Source of the DNA: Chloroflexaceae bacterium
Lineage (GTDB): Bacteria > Chloroflexota > Chloroflexia > Chloroflexales > Chloroflexaceae
Direction of reading: 5' to 3'
NCBI GenBank assembly: GCA_025057155.1
Contig: JANWYD010000013.1
Coordinates: forward strand, 96,679-160,678
DNA length: 64,000 nucleotides
The position numbers and the translations under genes were made by a program. The notes under the pieces are model-generated. The model was not told the DNA's origin, made no database searches, and saw only the letters and a list, made by a program, of their open reading frames with translations. This document shows, in pieces, positions 24,707 through 34,007 of the stretch. Position 1 is the first letter of the stretch. Each line of letters begins with the position of its first letter.

Positions 24707-25222
24707 TTACCCTTCCCGGCGGCGGTACAATTCTTTACGCTCGACATAGCGTTCAGCAGGCCCGCGGATCCGCGCCGCCTGTTCGGCGCTGAGGGGCCGG
24801 ATGCTTCCCGGCACGCCCAGCACCAGCGATCCCGGCGGCACCTGCATGCCTTCGGTTACCAGAGCGCGCGCGCCCACAATCGAGCCGCGGCCTATCCGCG
24901 CGCCGTTCAACACCACGGCGCCAATGCCGATCAACACCTCGTCCTCGATAATCGCGCCATGCACAATCGCTCCATGGCCGAGGGTCACGTAGTCGCCAAT
25001 AATGACCGGAAACCCCGGATCACCGTGGATAATACAACCATCCTGTACATTTGAACAGGCGCCGATCTGGATGGGCACGGTGTCGGCGCGAAGCACGCTC
25101 ATCGGCCAGACGCTGCTCTCCGGGCCGATGGTGATCGTCCCGGCCAGAAAGGTGTTGGGAAAGACATACGCGCTCGGATGGACGCTGATCCGGTCAATCA
25201 AGACTGGTGCGTTTTCGTTCAT
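24707..25222 (-). CDS. Gamma-class carbonic anhydrase family protein
   Basis: A 171-residue left-handed beta-helix protein. Hexapeptide repeats run throughout (ITIGPESSVWPMSVLRADTV). The three zinc-ligand histidines of the gamma class are recognisable in DGCIIHGD and VTLGHGAIVHGA. This subgroup includes carbonic anhydrases and related proteins with weak or unknown activity (YrdA, PaaY types). It would act in the cytoplasm, hydrating CO2, which fits a bicarbonate-using phototroph, but activity is unproven. The ribosome binding site at ATG 25222 is poor. The gene diverges from the PfkB kinase across 174 bases. Confidence 0.88.
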   Translation of the reverse strand: MNENAPVLIDRISVHPSAYVFPNTFLAGTITIGPESSVWPMSVLRADTVPIQIGACSNVQDGCIIHGDPGFPVIIGDYVTLGHGAIVHGAIIEDEVLIGIGAVVLNGARIGRGSIVGARALVTEGMQVPPGSLVLGVPGSIRPLSAEQAARIRGPAERYVERKELYRRREG

Positions 25223-25259
25223 AGGATTGCTCGCGAGCGAGAGCCGGTCGAGAGGCTAC

Positions 25260-25279
25260 GGGGAAACCAGGTTTCTCCG
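25260..25279. repeat. GAAACC/GGTTTC palindromic repeat
   Basis: GGGGAAACCAGGTTTCTCCG, one mismatch from a perfect palindrome, between the carbonic anhydrase and sugar kinase genes. Confidence 0.75.
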
Positions 25280-25396
25280 TAGCCCTGTGCTAGAGGAAAA
25301 GACGCGGGACGGTCGCGCCCTTCCGAACCCCACCTGAGGGGAGGAGAGGCTTCGACCCTCCGCGCCCGCTCTCAATTGTAGCGTCTGGAGCCAGAC

Positions 25397-26365
25397 ATGC
25401 GCAATCTCCTGGTCTGCCTGGGTGAGATCCTGATCGACTTTCTGCCGCTGGAGACGGACGGGGAACTGAGGGGCTTTACGTTGCATCCCGGCGGCGGGCC
25501 GTTCAACGTGGCGGTGGGATTGGCGCGTCTGGGCCAACCTACCGCATTTGTGGGCAAACTCGGCGCCGATCTGTTTGGCCGGCGCCTGCGTCGCGCGGTG
25601 CGCGCCGAGGGTATTGACGACACGTGGCTCACCGACGCGCCTGCACCCACCACCCTGGCCTTCGTGGCCCACGAAGACGGCGAGCCGGTCTTCACCTTCT
25701 ATGGTGCGGGGGCCGCCGATACGCTGCTGACGCCAGCGGACCTGCCTCCGACTCTATTTGAGCGGACCGCGAGCCTGCACTTCGGCGGCATCAGCCTGTT
25801 GCGCGGCGCCACGCCCGCAGCGGCGCTGGCGGCTGCCGAGGGCCTGCGTGGCCGGGCGCTGGTTTCGCTCGACATCAATGCGCGCCCGGGCCTGATTGAC
25901 GACCCGGCGGCCTATCGCGCCACGCTGACCCGCGCCATCGCCGCGTGTGATCTGCTGAAACTCAGCGCCGCCGATTGCGCCTGGTTCGCCCCTGCCGCCG
26001 ATCCACTGCACCTCGCCGCGGCCCAGCTCGATGCCGGCCCGGCGCTGGTGGCGCTCACCCGCGGAAGCGCCGGGGTGACCGCCCTGCGGCGACGCGACGG
26101 TCAGGTTGAAACCCTGCACGTTCCTGGCTTCGCGGTGGCGGTGGCCGATACCGTGGGCGCGGGCGACAGCTTCAGCGCAGGATTGCTCGCGGCCCTGGCC
26201 GAACGCGCAGCTCTCTCGCGCGAAGCTCTGGCGGCGCTGCCAGCGGCGGAACTCACAGCGGCCCTGCGTTTCGCCGCGGCTGTTGCCGCCCTCACCTGCA
26301 CCCGTCCGGGCGCCGATCCGCCCCGCCGCGCCGAGGTTGACGCCTTTCTGGCGGCGACCGGGTAG
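25397..26365 (+). CDS. PfkB-family carbohydrate kinase, fructokinase-like
   Basis: A 322-residue ribokinase-fold sugar kinase. LLVCLGEILIDFLPLE opens the fold; GGGPFNVAVGLARLG is PfkB signature 1; VADTVGAGDSFSAGLLAAL is signature 2 with the catalytic Asp and anion hole. The N-terminus GEILIDF and residues around it resemble fructokinases, so ATP-dependent phosphorylation of fructose is the best guess, though other sugars or nucleosides are possible. It transcribes away from the carbonic anhydrase. GGAG lies about eight bases before ATG 25397. Confidence 0.87.
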   Translation: MRNLLVCLGEILIDFLPLETDGELRGFTLHPGGGPFNVAVGLARLGQPTAFVGKLGADLFGRRLRRAVRAEGIDDTWLTDAPAPTTLAFVAHEDGEPVFTFYGAGAADTLLTPADLPPTLFERTASLHFGGISLLRGATPAAALAAAEGLRGRALVSLDINARPGLIDDPAAYRATLTRAIAACDLLKLSAADCAWFAPAADPLHLAAAQLDAGPALVALTRGSAGVTALRRRDGQVETLHVPGFAVAVADTVGAGDSFSAGLLAALAERAALSREALAALPAAELTAALRFAAAVAALTCTRPGADPPRRAEVDAFLAATG

Positions 26366-26380
26366 GCCGGGGACAAGGGA

Positions 26381-26399
26381 GGAAACCAGGTTGCCCCCG
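26381..26399. repeat. GAAACC/GGTT palindromic repeat
   Basis: GGAAACCAGGTTGCCCCCG, an imperfect copy with a damaged right arm, downstream of the sugar kinase. Confidence 0.6.
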
Positions 26400-26632
26400 T
26401 GCGCAACCCTCCGGGTTGGGCTACCGCCAGTTCCCTGTAACTCATGTTCCCATCATGGATGCAAAACAATCGTCCTCCAGACGCTCAGCAATAAACGTCT
26501 GATGCAGTGTGGCCTTGTGCTGGTGAGCGCCTTCGAAAGAGAAGTCTTGCGTCCCCCGACAGAAACACATGCACCGCGCAGAGAGTTGGGCCGCGTCGCC
26601 ATTCTCAGTCACGGACCTGGAAAGGGGTTCCT

Positions 26633-27505
26633 ATGTCCCTGCCTGCCCCCTCCTTCGTTCGTCTTCCTTCTGGCCGTCTGGCCTACCGTCGCGCCGGAAG
26701 CGGCCCACCGATAGTGCTGATCCACGGCTGGGGCGGCTCATCACGACACTGGCTCGGAGCTTTCGCAACCCTGCGCGATGAGTACGATGTGATCGCTATC
26801 GATCTGCCGGGTTTTGGCGAGTCTCCACCGCCTGCGATGCCCGCGCGGCTGGGCACGCTTACCGTGGCGACCCTCGAACTGATTGAGGCCCTGGAACTCT
26901 CTGACATCGCCCTGGGGGGGCATTCGCTCGGCGCGGCGGTGGCGCTGCTGGTCGCCAGCGCCCGTCCCAAGCTGGTCAATCGTCTGGCGCTGACCAGCTT
27001 CGGCCTGCCCCGTAGCGCAGTTGAAGCCAAATTGATGAGCTGCCTGCACGTGCAGTTGATCCTCAACTCCATGCTGTGGGCGCCCTGGCTGGATCTGTGG
27101 GGGATCTGGCAGACCGCGGTGCGCCCGCTGGCCCAGGCCGTATCGGTCATTCCGCCCGTGCCGCATATTCTGGCGGGGCAGGTTGTGCACGATGTCAGAG
27201 AGGTGCCCTACCCTGCGCTGGCAGTCGGCGCGGCCGACCTGGTGGCGATGCACGTGCGGGTGGGCCTGGAAGCGGCAACCACCACCGGCGACCCCACGGT
27301 GATCGGCGCCTCGCGCGCCGTCGTCGCGCCCACGCTGATCATCGGCGGACGCGAGGATCGCATCTTCCCGCCCGACTCGGCGCGGGCGCTCGCCAGCGCG
27401 CTGCCACGCTCGGGCCTGGTGCTCTTCGACCGGTGCGGGCACGTGCCCATGGCCGAACAGCCCGGTCCCTTCTACGGCACGCTGGGCGCATTTTTACGGG
27501 CGTGA
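26633..27505 (+). CDS. Alpha/beta hydrolase
   Basis: A 290-residue alpha/beta-hydrolase. The oxyanion loop is in VLIHGWGGSSRHW; the nucleophile elbow reads LGGHSLGAA (Ser); the catalytic His is in FDRCGHVPMAEQPG and the acid likely in GGREDRIFPP. The fold covers esterases, lipases, peroxidases and haloalkane dehalogenases, so the substrate is open. ATG 26633 follows AAAGGGG; the longer upstream frame has no family similarity. A glutamine amidotransferase gene starts about 118 bases after its stop on the same strand. Confidence 0.87.
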   Translation: MSLPAPSFVRLPSGRLAYRRAGSGPPIVLIHGWGGSSRHWLGAFATLRDEYDVIAIDLPGFGESPPPAMPARLGTLTVATLELIEALELSDIALGGHSLGAAVALLVASARPKLVNRLALTSFGLPRSAVEAKLMSCLHVQLILNSMLWAPWLDLWGIWQTAVRPLAQAVSVIPPVPHILAGQVVHDVREVPYPALAVGAADLVAMHVRVGLEAATTTGDPTVIGASRAVVAPTLIIGGREDRIFPPDSARALASALPRSGLVLFDRCGHVPMAEQPGPFYGTLGAFLRA

Positions 27506-27622
27506 TCGAGTATCATGGCAGTGAATGGAAAACGCAGGGGGCGCCGGCGGCGCCCGGCGCCGTCCACCGGCAAGAGCGACACAGCGCCTGGCAACCTCCA
27601 GGCCAGCGTGAAGGAAGCGCCG

Positions 27623-28192
27623 ATGCGTGTCTTGTTGATTGATAACTACGACTCGTTCACCTACAATCTGTTTCAGTACCTCAGCGAGCTGGGGGCGAGC
27701 GTGGATGTGCGCCGCAACGACGCGCTTAGCGTGGCCGACGCCGCGGCGCTGCGGCCTGAGCGCATCGTGATCAGCCCGGGGCCGTGCACGCCAGCCGAGG
27801 CGGGCATCAGCATCGCTCTGATCCGCGAACTCGGTCCCCACATCCCCACTCTCGGCGTCTGTCTCGGACACCAGGCCATTGGCGCAGCCTTCGGAGGCGC
27901 CGTGGTACGGGCGCCCAGGGTGATGCACGGCAAACTGTCGGCCATACACCACTGCGGCGTCGGCGTCTTCGCCGGGTTGCCCGATCCCTTCATTGCCACG
28001 CGCTACCACTCCCTGATCGTGCGCCGCGATGATCTGCCGGCTGAATTAGAAGTCACCGCCTGGACTGACGATGGGCTGATCATGGGTCTCCGGCACCGCG
28101 CCTATCCCATCCAGGGCGTGCAATTTCACCCCGAGTCCATTCTCACCGAGCACGGCAAGCAGATCTTGCGAACGTTTCTGGAAGCCGCCTGA
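27623..28192 (+). CDS. Anthranilate/aminodeoxychorismate synthase glutamine amidotransferase
   Basis: A 189-residue class-I glutamine amidotransferase of the TrpG/PabA type. It supplies ammonia from glutamine for anthranilate or 4-amino-4-deoxychorismate synthesis. [16 protein letters not shown] opens the fold; the nucleophilic Cys lies in [15 protein letters not shown]; the His-Glu pair is in [17 protein letters not shown] 27623 gives the standard N-terminus and has GAAGGA upstream; an upstream ATG would add an arginine-rich extension with no similarity. No trpE or pabB gene is adjacent, so which pathway it serves (or both) is open. Confidence 0.92.
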   Translation: MRVLLIDNYDSFTYNLFQYLSELGASVDVRRNDALSVADAAALRPERIVISPGPCTPAEAGISIALIRELGPHIPTLGVCLGHQAIGAAFGGAVVRAPRVMHGKLSAIHHCGVGVFAGLPDPFIATRYHSLIVRRDDLPAELEVTAWTDDGLIMGLRHRAYPIQGVQFHPESILTEHGKQILRTFLEAA

Positions 28193-28297
28193 AGGCTTGC
28201 CGGGAGATAGGGCCTCCTGGCCGCACCGTCAGGACCGGCAGGGACGACTGGACGGTCGTCCCTGCCGGCCCGTCTCACAGCCTCCCGAAACCACATT

Positions 28298-29509
28298 TCA
28301 GGCCAGGAAGGATGCGCCCAGGGCCGTCAGCGCCACCACCAGCCACGAAGGCGCCTTCCAGACCTGGAGCAATCCAAAGGCTGCCAGGGCCAGGGCCACA
28401 TCCTGCGGCTGGCGGATGGCGCTGGTAATCACCGGATCATAGAGCGCGGCGAGTAAGAGACCAACTACCGCCGCGTTGACCCCCTGCATGGCCGCCTGGA
28501 CCGCCGGGTTCTGCCGTAACCGGCCCCACAACGGCAGCGTCGCCCAGAGGAAGAGAAAGGACGGCGCGAAGATCGCCACGAGCGCCAGCGCCGCCCCGCT
28601 CCAGCCATTGGGAGGCACGGCGCTTATGGCGCCGAGAAAGGCCGCGAAGGTGAGCAACGGGCCCGGAACGGCCTGGGCGGCGCCGTAGCCGGCCACAAAC
28701 TGCTCGGTGCTGACCCAGCCCGGCGCGACCACGAAGCGTTCCAGCAGCGGCAGCACCACGTGGCCCCCGCCAAAAATAAGCGACCCGGCACGGAAAAAGG
28801 CCGCGAACATCGCCACGGCCTGACTTCCCGTGACAGTGGCCAGCAGCGGCAGCCCCAGCAGACAGAGCGGCAGCGCCGCCGCACTGCTCCAGGCCAGCGT
28901 CCGTGGCACTGCTATGCGCACGCCGGTCGCCCCGCCGACAACCGACCTGCTCAGCAGGCGCCAGCCTACCATGCCACCCGCAAGGATCACCAGCATCTGT
29001 CCCAGGCCGGTTGGCCAGAGCAGGAGCAACACCGCCGCCGCCAGGGCAATCGTCGCCCGCGGCCGATCAGGGGTCAGACGCACAGCCATGCCCCAGACCG
29101 CCTGGGCAACTACAGCTACTGCGACCACTTTCAACCCGTGGAGCCAGCCGGCGCCGATATGAGCGCCGAACGCGTTCAACCCCAGGCCGAAGAGGGTCAT
29201 GGCTAGCGCCGAGGGTAACGCGAAGCCCAGCCAGGCCGCCACGCCACCGACCAGGCCGGCGCGCGCGGTTCCCAATGCGATGGCCACCTGGCTACTCGCC
29301 GGTCCGGGCAAAAACTGGCTCAGCGCCACCATGTCGGCGTAGGTCGCCTCATCCACCCAGCCGCGCCGGGCGACAATCTCCTCCCGGAAGTAGCCCAGGT
29401 GGGCCACCGGCCCGCCGAATGACGTCAGGCCCAGCCGAAGAAACACGGCCAGCACCTCGGCCAGGTTGCCGACGGATTCGCTGGCTGGCGCGACGCCAGG
29501 TTGGGCCAT
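28298..29509 (-). CDS. chrA: Chromate transporter, two-domain ChrA
   Basis: A 403-residue membrane protein with two homologous halves. The first half has GLTSFGGPVAHLGYFREEIV and SQFLPGPASSQVAIALGTAR; the second GSLIFGGGHVVLPLLERFVV and AAQAVPGPLLTFAAFLGAI. These GG(P/G)-H and PGP motifs define CHR-family ion transporters, which export chromate and possibly other oxyanions. About ten membrane segments are predictable. GAGGAG precedes ATG 29509. It is the third gene of the glgP operon and begins nine bases after the glycosylase stop; the functional link with glycogen breakdown is not obvious. Confidence 0.9.
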   Translation of the reverse strand: MAQPGVAPASESVGNLAEVLAVFLRLGLTSFGGPVAHLGYFREEIVARRGWVDEATYADMVALSQFLPGPASSQVAIALGTARAGLVGGVAAWLGFALPSALAMTLFGLGLNAFGAHIGAGWLHGLKVVAVAVVAQAVWGMAVRLTPDRPRATIALAAAVLLLLWPTGLGQMLVILAGGMVGWRLLSRSVVGGATGVRIAVPRTLAWSSAAALPLCLLGLPLLATVTGSQAVAMFAAFFRAGSLIFGGGHVVLPLLERFVVAPGWVSTEQFVAGYGAAQAVPGPLLTFAAFLGAISAVPPNGWSGAALALVAIFAPSFLFLWATLPLWGRLRQNPAVQAAMQGVNAAVVGLLLAALYDPVITSAIRQPQDVALALAAFGLLQVWKAPSWLVVALTALGASFLA

Positions 29510-29518
29510 AGTCGCTCC

Positions 29519-30367
29519 TCATTGCAACTGGCGATACCAGGCGCACACTGGGCGGAGCGGGCAGCCATCCTGGCGACCGAGGTAGCTCTCGCGGCCCTCC
29601 TGGCGGCTGTAGACGCGGCGCGCGGGCGGCCCGTCGCAGCGCGGCCGCGCCAGGCAGTAGCGGACGCACACCTCGTTGATCTGTGCGTGGTACTCGGCGT
29701 AGAGTGCAGCGGGGTTGTGATGGGGCAACTCGGTTTCGATGGTGTGGCGCAGGCGTTCATAGGGCCGCTGCCAGAGCGACGACGCCGGGCCATCGTCTGC
29801 GCCAGGACTGAGCGCCGGCGCGACCCGTTCAAACAGCCGCCGGGTGTAGGCGTCAATGACAAATACCGGATGCCCGCCGGCGTAGAGCAGGATCACATCG
29901 CAGGTTTCCCTGCCGATGCGGGGCAACCGCAACAACTCATTGCGCACCTGGGCCGTGGGGCGCGCCAGCATACGGGCGGTGTCGCCGCCATAACCTGCGA
30001 CGATATGCCGGGCAATGGCGATCAGACCTGTCGCCTTCTGGCCATAAAACGCCGCCGGGCGGATCAACCCCGCCAGGGTCTCGGCAACAGTTCCGGCAAC
30101 GGCCTGTGGGCTGAGCAAGCCCGCCGCAAGCAGACGCAGAATGGCTCCCTCGACCGTTTCCCAGCGCGTCTGTTGCACGAGCACCGCGCCGACCAGCATC
30201 TCGAAGGGGGCGTCGGCGCCAAAAATCGGCCACCAGGGGCGCGCGGCTTCCGGGCCGGTAAGAGAGCCGAAGTGCGCCTGCAGGCGGGCAAAGATCGCCC
30301 CGAGCGATGCCGCGCCGGACGGCGCGGGCATCGCTTCCAGGGGCCGCGCATTCAGGGGTCGGGCCAT
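29519..30367 (-). CDS. Endonuclease III-related HhH-GPD glycosylase (COG2231-like)
   Basis: A 282-residue HhH-GPD protein. The hairpin region reads LLRLPRIGRETCDVILLYAG, followed by VFVIDAYTRRLFERV. The catalytic Asp (in VIDAY) is kept, but the Lys of bifunctional endonuclease III is replaced by Glu (GRET). The iron-sulfur loop has four cysteines, split by an insertion of about 18 residues (CVRYCLARPRC then CPLRPVC). This matches the COG2231 group, presumed monofunctional base-excision glycosylases with uncertain substrate. ATG 30367 lies one base after the glgP stop, indicating coupling. Confidence 0.85.
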   Translation of the reverse strand: MARPLNARPLEAMPAPSGAASLGAIFARLQAHFGSLTGPEAARPWWPIFGADAPFEMLVGAVLVQQTRWETVEGAILRLLAAGLLSPQAVAGTVAETLAGLIRPAAFYGQKATGLIAIARHIVAGYGGDTARMLARPTAQVRNELLRLPRIGRETCDVILLYAGGHPVFVIDAYTRRLFERVAPALSPGADDGPASSLWQRPYERLRHTIETELPHHNPAALYAEYHAQINEVCVRYCLARPRCDGPPARRVYSRQEGRESYLGRQDGCPLRPVCAWYRQLQ

Positions 30368-30368
30368 G

Positions 30369-32516
30369 TTATTTCACCGGCACGCCGTACCCCGCAGCCG
30401 GCAGATAGAACTGCTCGACATACTCGGTCAACATGCGGCGCAGGCTGAACGTCGGCGCGACAGTGGCGATCGCCTCCTTGCAGATCTGCACCCAGGCTGT
30501 GGGCACGCCATTGGCGTCGCGTCCCTCGTAAAAGCGCGGGGCGATCTCGTGCTCCAGCACATTGTAGAGCGCCTGGGCATCGTTCCAGTCCTGCTCGTCC
30601 TGGCTGATATAGTCGCGTTCTTCGCCCACGGCCCAGCCATTCTTGCCGTTGTAGGCTTCGGGCCACCAGCCATCGAGGACGGAGCAGTTCGGGACGCCAT
30701 TGAGGCTGGCCTTCATTCCGCTCGTGCCACTGGCCTCATAGGGGCGGCGCGGCGTGTTCAGCCATACGTCCACCCCCTGAGTGAGCGCGCGGCCCACCGC
30801 CATATCATACTCTTCGAGGAAGACGATGCGCCCCGCCAGGCCCGGCTGCCGGGACAGTTGATACACCTGCTGGATGAAGTGCTTGCCCGGATCGTCCTTA
30901 GGATGCGCCTTGCCGGCGAAGATGATCTGGATCGGCTTATCAGGCCGGTTGAGGATGTACTTGAGCCGCTCCAGATCCTTGAACAGCAGCGTAGCGCGCT
31001 TGTAGGTGGCGAAGCGCCGCGCGAAGCCCAGGGTCAGCACGCGCTCTTCCAGCACCGGCCAGATCGGCGCGCTCTGGCCGACGAAGCGGTAATGCGCCTG
31101 TAGCCGCTGTCGGGCGAAAGCGATCATCTGGCGCTTCAACTTCTGGCGCACGTTCCAGAACACATCGTCAGGGATCTGATAGACCTTGCGCCAGATCTTG
31201 GGGTCATCGAGGTTCTCTTCCCAGTTCTTGCCCAGATAGGCGTCGTACAGCTCGCGCAGTTCCGGGGCCAGCCAGGTGGCGGTATGCACCCCGTTGGTAA
31301 TGGCGCTGATCGGCACCTCGTCCTGGCTCTTGCCGGGGTAGAGCCACTGCCACATCCCCCGCGCCACGTGCCCGTGCAGCTTGCTCACCCCGTTGTGATA
31401 CTCCGAGAAGCGCAGCGCCAGCGCCGTCATCGCGAAGGTCGGGCCCCACTGCTGCTCCTGGAGCGCCAGGGCCATAAACTCGTCGCGGGTCAGGTTCAAC
31501 TGCGGCCAGTAGCTCCAGAAGAACTTCTCCATCAGCGGCAGCGGGAAGGCGTCATTACCGGCGGGCACCGGGGTGTGGGTGGTAAAGACGCTGTGGGCTT
31601 TCACCTGCTGGATGGCCTCTTCAAAGGGCATGCCCTGGCTCACCAGTTCGCGGCAGAGTTCCAGCACCAGGAAGGCGGAGTGGCCCTCGTTCATATGCCA
31701 CACCGTGGGCTTGTAACCGAGCCGGCGCAGCGCCCGCACGCCGCCCACGCCCAGCACCAGTTCCTGCGAGATGCGCATCTCCTGGTCGCCGCCATAGAGC
31801 CGCGCCGAGAGTTCCCGGTCCTGCGGGCTGTTAGGGTGAATATCGGTATCCATCAGGTACAGGTTGACCCGGCCCACCTGGAACTTGTAGACCTTGGCAT
31901 AGATCGTGCGTCCGGGCAGTTCGACTTCGACCACGACCTCGCGCCCGTCGGGATCGAGCGCGGGAATAGCGGGAACGTCGGCAAAGTTCAGCTTGTTATA
32001 CTCGGCCTGTTGCCAGCCGCTGGGGTCAAGACGCTGGCGGAAGTAGCCTTGCGGATAGATGAAACCGACAGCCACAAAGGGCAATCCCATATCTGAGGCT
32101 TCCTTCACGTGGTCGCCGGAGAGAATGCCCAGACCGCCGGAGTAGATCGGCAGCGACTCATGAAGCCCGAACTCAGCCGAGAAGTACGCGATCTGCACGT
32201 CGGCGGCATCGCCATGCCGTTGGGTGTACCAGGTCTTCGTCGCGCCCATATAGGCGTCGAGACTCTTCATCACCGCATCGTAGCGTTGCAGGTAGGTCGG
32301 GTTAGCTGCGGCCTCTTCCAGTTTGCGCTGGCGAACATCGCGCAAGAAATCCACGGGATTGTGGTAGTCCAGCTCCCACAGCTCGGGGTCAATCTGCCGG
32401 TAGAGATCCTGTGCTTCCGGATGCCAGGTCCACCAGAGATTGTAGGCCAGCTCGCGAAGGCGGGCGATCCGCTCGGGGATCGGGGTGAAGAGAATGTCCT
32501 GTTCCAGACGGGCCAT
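30369..32516 (-). CDS. glgP: Alpha-glucan (glycogen/maltodextrin) phosphorylase, GT35 short type
   Basis: A 715-residue alpha-glucan phosphorylase, which releases glucose-1-phosphate from glycogen or maltodextrin with phosphate. It is of the shorter bacterial/archaeal form. Landmarks are VQIAYFSAEFGLHESLPIYS near residue 110, TVWHMNEGHSAFLVLE, and the pyridoxal-phosphate site ASGTSGMKASLNGVPNCSVL near the C-terminus. AAGGAG precedes ATG 32516. It heads an operon with the COG2231 glycosylase and chrA, behind a good promoter (32596-32624). It is consistent with storage-glycogen use in a phototroph during dark periods. Confidence 0.95.
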   Translation of the reverse strand: MARLEQDILFTPIPERIARLRELAYNLWWTWHPEAQDLYRQIDPELWELDYHNPVDFLRDVRQRKLEEAAANPTYLQRYDAVMKSLDAYMGATKTWYTQRHGDAADVQIAYFSAEFGLHESLPIYSGGLGILSGDHVKEASDMGLPFVAVGFIYPQGYFRQRLDPSGWQQAEYNKLNFADVPAIPALDPDGREVVVEVELPGRTIYAKVYKFQVGRVNLYLMDTDIHPNSPQDRELSARLYGGDQEMRISQELVLGVGGVRALRRLGYKPTVWHMNEGHSAFLVLELCRELVSQGMPFEEAIQQVKAHSVFTTHTPVPAGNDAFPLPLMEKFFWSYWPQLNLTRDEFMALALQEQQWGPTFAMTALALRFSEYHNGVSKLHGHVARGMWQWLYPGKSQDEVPISAITNGVHTATWLAPELRELYDAYLGKNWEENLDDPKIWRKVYQIPDDVFWNVRQKLKRQMIAFARQRLQAHYRFVGQSAPIWPVLEERVLTLGFARRFATYKRATLLFKDLERLKYILNRPDKPIQIIFAGKAHPKDDPGKHFIQQVYQLSRQPGLAGRIVFLEEYDMAVGRALTQGVDVWLNTPRRPYEASGTSGMKASLNGVPNCSVLDGWWPEAYNGKNGWAVGEERDYISQDEQDWNDAQALYNVLEHEIAPRFYEGRDANGVPTAWVQICKEAIATVAPTFSLRRMLTEYVEQFYLPAAGYGVPVK

Positions 32517-32595
32517 GTGCGCTCCTTATGTGCTGCGCGTTGACAATCCGTGGCGCGAGACGATGTATGGTGCTTTCGTGGTTGCGATAGTTCGC

Positions 32596-32624
32596 ATTGT
32601 AGCCGTTTCGGTTAAAACTGTCTA
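32596..32624 (-). promoter_or_regulatory. Promoter for the glgP operon
   Basis: On the minus strand TAGACA (32619-32624) and TACAAT (32596-32601) are separated by exactly 17 bases; each hexamer is one mismatch from consensus. The start would be near 32590, giving a leader of about 74 bases before glgP. Confidence 0.65.
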
Positions 32625-32688
32625 GACGTATGCGAGAGCTACCGCTCTCCCGCTCCGTTCATGGGCGGTTTTGGGGAAGAGCCGCCAT

Positions 32689-33825
32689 TCACCCGTGCCG
32701 CGCGGCAGCCTCATAGGCGGCCAGGGTGCGTTCGGCGGTGACGCGCCAGCTAAAGGCCCGCGCCTGCCGGAACCCCCGTTCGCGCAATTCCTGGCGCAGA
32801 TCGGCATCGTCGAGGAGGCGGCGGATCGCCGCGGCGAGGGCCGCGGGGTCATATGGGGAAACGGTCAACCCGGCATCACCGACCACTTCAGGCAGGCTTG
32901 AGGTGTTCGAGGCAACCACCGGCGCGCCACAGGCCATGGCCTCCAGGGGCGGCATGCCAAAGCCTTCGTAGATCGAGGGAAAGACGAACACGGTCGCGGC
33001 CGCGTACCAGAGGGGCAGTTCTTCCTCGTCGAGATACCCGACGAAGCGCACCCGTTCGTGCAGCCCCAGCGCCTCCAGGCGCTGAAAGACGGCATCGTAC
33101 ATCCAGCCCTTGCCCCCGCCCACCAGCAACGGCGCCGCCCGGTCTCGCGCGACCATCGCGTAGGCCTCCAGCAACGTGGTGAGATTCTTGCGCGGCTCAA
33201 GGGTGCCGACGTAGAGCACAAAGCGTTCCGGCAGCCCCTTGCGGGCGCGAAAGACCTCCAGCGCCGCAGGGTCAGGCGGGCGAAAATGTTCGCGCACGGC
33301 ATTCGGGGTCACCACGACCCGTTCGGGAGGGACGCCGAGCAGCCCGATCACCTCGCGGCGTGTGTGCTCGGAGACCACTAGAACGCGCGCCGCGCGCCGC
33401 ACGCTCAGGCGCGTGGCCAGATCCAGGTAGATCCGATTGTAGGCCCGAAAGGTCTGGGGAAAGCGGATGAAGGCCAGGTCGTGCACGGTAACCACGCTCG
33501 GCACGGGGCAGGCTATGGGGACCACGCTATGCACCCCGTGGAAGAGATCGGCGCCGCTGCGCCGCAGCAGCATCGGGGCGAGCAACTGTTCCCAGGGGAT
33601 GCGCACCCGCGGGTTAATTGTCGGCAGGCGGCTGGGGATGACGCGGAAATTGTCGGGCAGGCCCAGGGCGCGCCGGTCAAGCCCGCGAGTGGTGTAGACG
33701 CTGTAGCGATTGGAGCGGTCAATCTGCCCGAGCTGGATCAGCACCTGCTCAACGTAGTGGGAGATGCCCGCGCGCCGAAATGAGCGCGTATGCGCCAGGA
33801 GATGGGCGTTGATCGCGATGTGCAT
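32689..33825 (-). CDS. Family 4-type glycosyltransferase
   Basis: A 378-residue GT-B glycosyltransferase. The N-terminus MHIAINAHLLAHTRSFRRAG is typical, the donor-binding part starts at LYVGTLEPRKNLTTLLEA, and the EX7E-like motif reads VFPSIYEGFGMPPLEAMACG followed by APVVASNTSSLPEV. It probably transfers a sugar from a nucleotide diphosphosugar during envelope polysaccharide or glycolipid synthesis at the cytoplasmic face of the membrane. Donor and acceptor cannot be read. It has its own AGAGGG ribosome binding site and no linked biosynthesis cluster. Confidence 0.9.
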   Translation of the reverse strand: MHIAINAHLLAHTRSFRRAGISHYVEQVLIQLGQIDRSNRYSVYTTRGLDRRALGLPDNFRVIPSRLPTINPRVRIPWEQLLAPMLLRRSGADLFHGVHSVVPIACPVPSVVTVHDLAFIRFPQTFRAYNRIYLDLATRLSVRRAARVLVVSEHTRREVIGLLGVPPERVVVTPNAVREHFRPPDPAALEVFRARKGLPERFVLYVGTLEPRKNLTTLLEAYAMVARDRAAPLLVGGGKGWMYDAVFQRLEALGLHERVRFVGYLDEEELPLWYAAATVFVFPSIYEGFGMPPLEAMACGAPVVASNTSSLPEVVGDAGLTVSPYDPAALAAAIRRLLDDADLRQELRERGFRQARAFSWRVTAERTLAAYEAAARHG

Positions 33826-33969
33826 GCAGCGATCCCTCTGGGATCGTAGATGTTACATTGCCGTATATGGCATCCTGATGAGACACGAGATGCGCTTGCC
33901 GTCCGTTCAACTCAACAGGAATTGGAATCCGAGCGCGGCGCCATATGAACTTCGTCCGGCTACGCCGCG

Positions 33970-34003
33970 CTCAATCCACAATCTAAAATTCACAATCAGC
34001 AAT
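33970..34003. repeat. CCAAAAT heptamer array, copy 2 (diverged)
   Basis: A diverged array (AATCCACAATCTAAAATTCA and onward). The stretch CAACAGGAATTGG about 60 bases upstream is the inverse complement of sequence flanking copy 4 near 52510, so the element extends beyond the heptamers. Confidence 0.6.
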
Positions 34004-34007
34004 CGCC

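Noticed and set aside
24707..25222. Hexapeptide acyltransferase instead of carbonic anhydrase
   Set aside because: The beta-helix is shared, but the paired histidines in DGCIIHGD and LGHGAIVHG fit the gamma-carbonic anhydrase group better.
27515..27622. N-terminal extension of the glutamine amidotransferase
   Set aside because: It is arginine-rich with no family match, and ATG 27623 gives the standard N-terminus behind GAAGGA.
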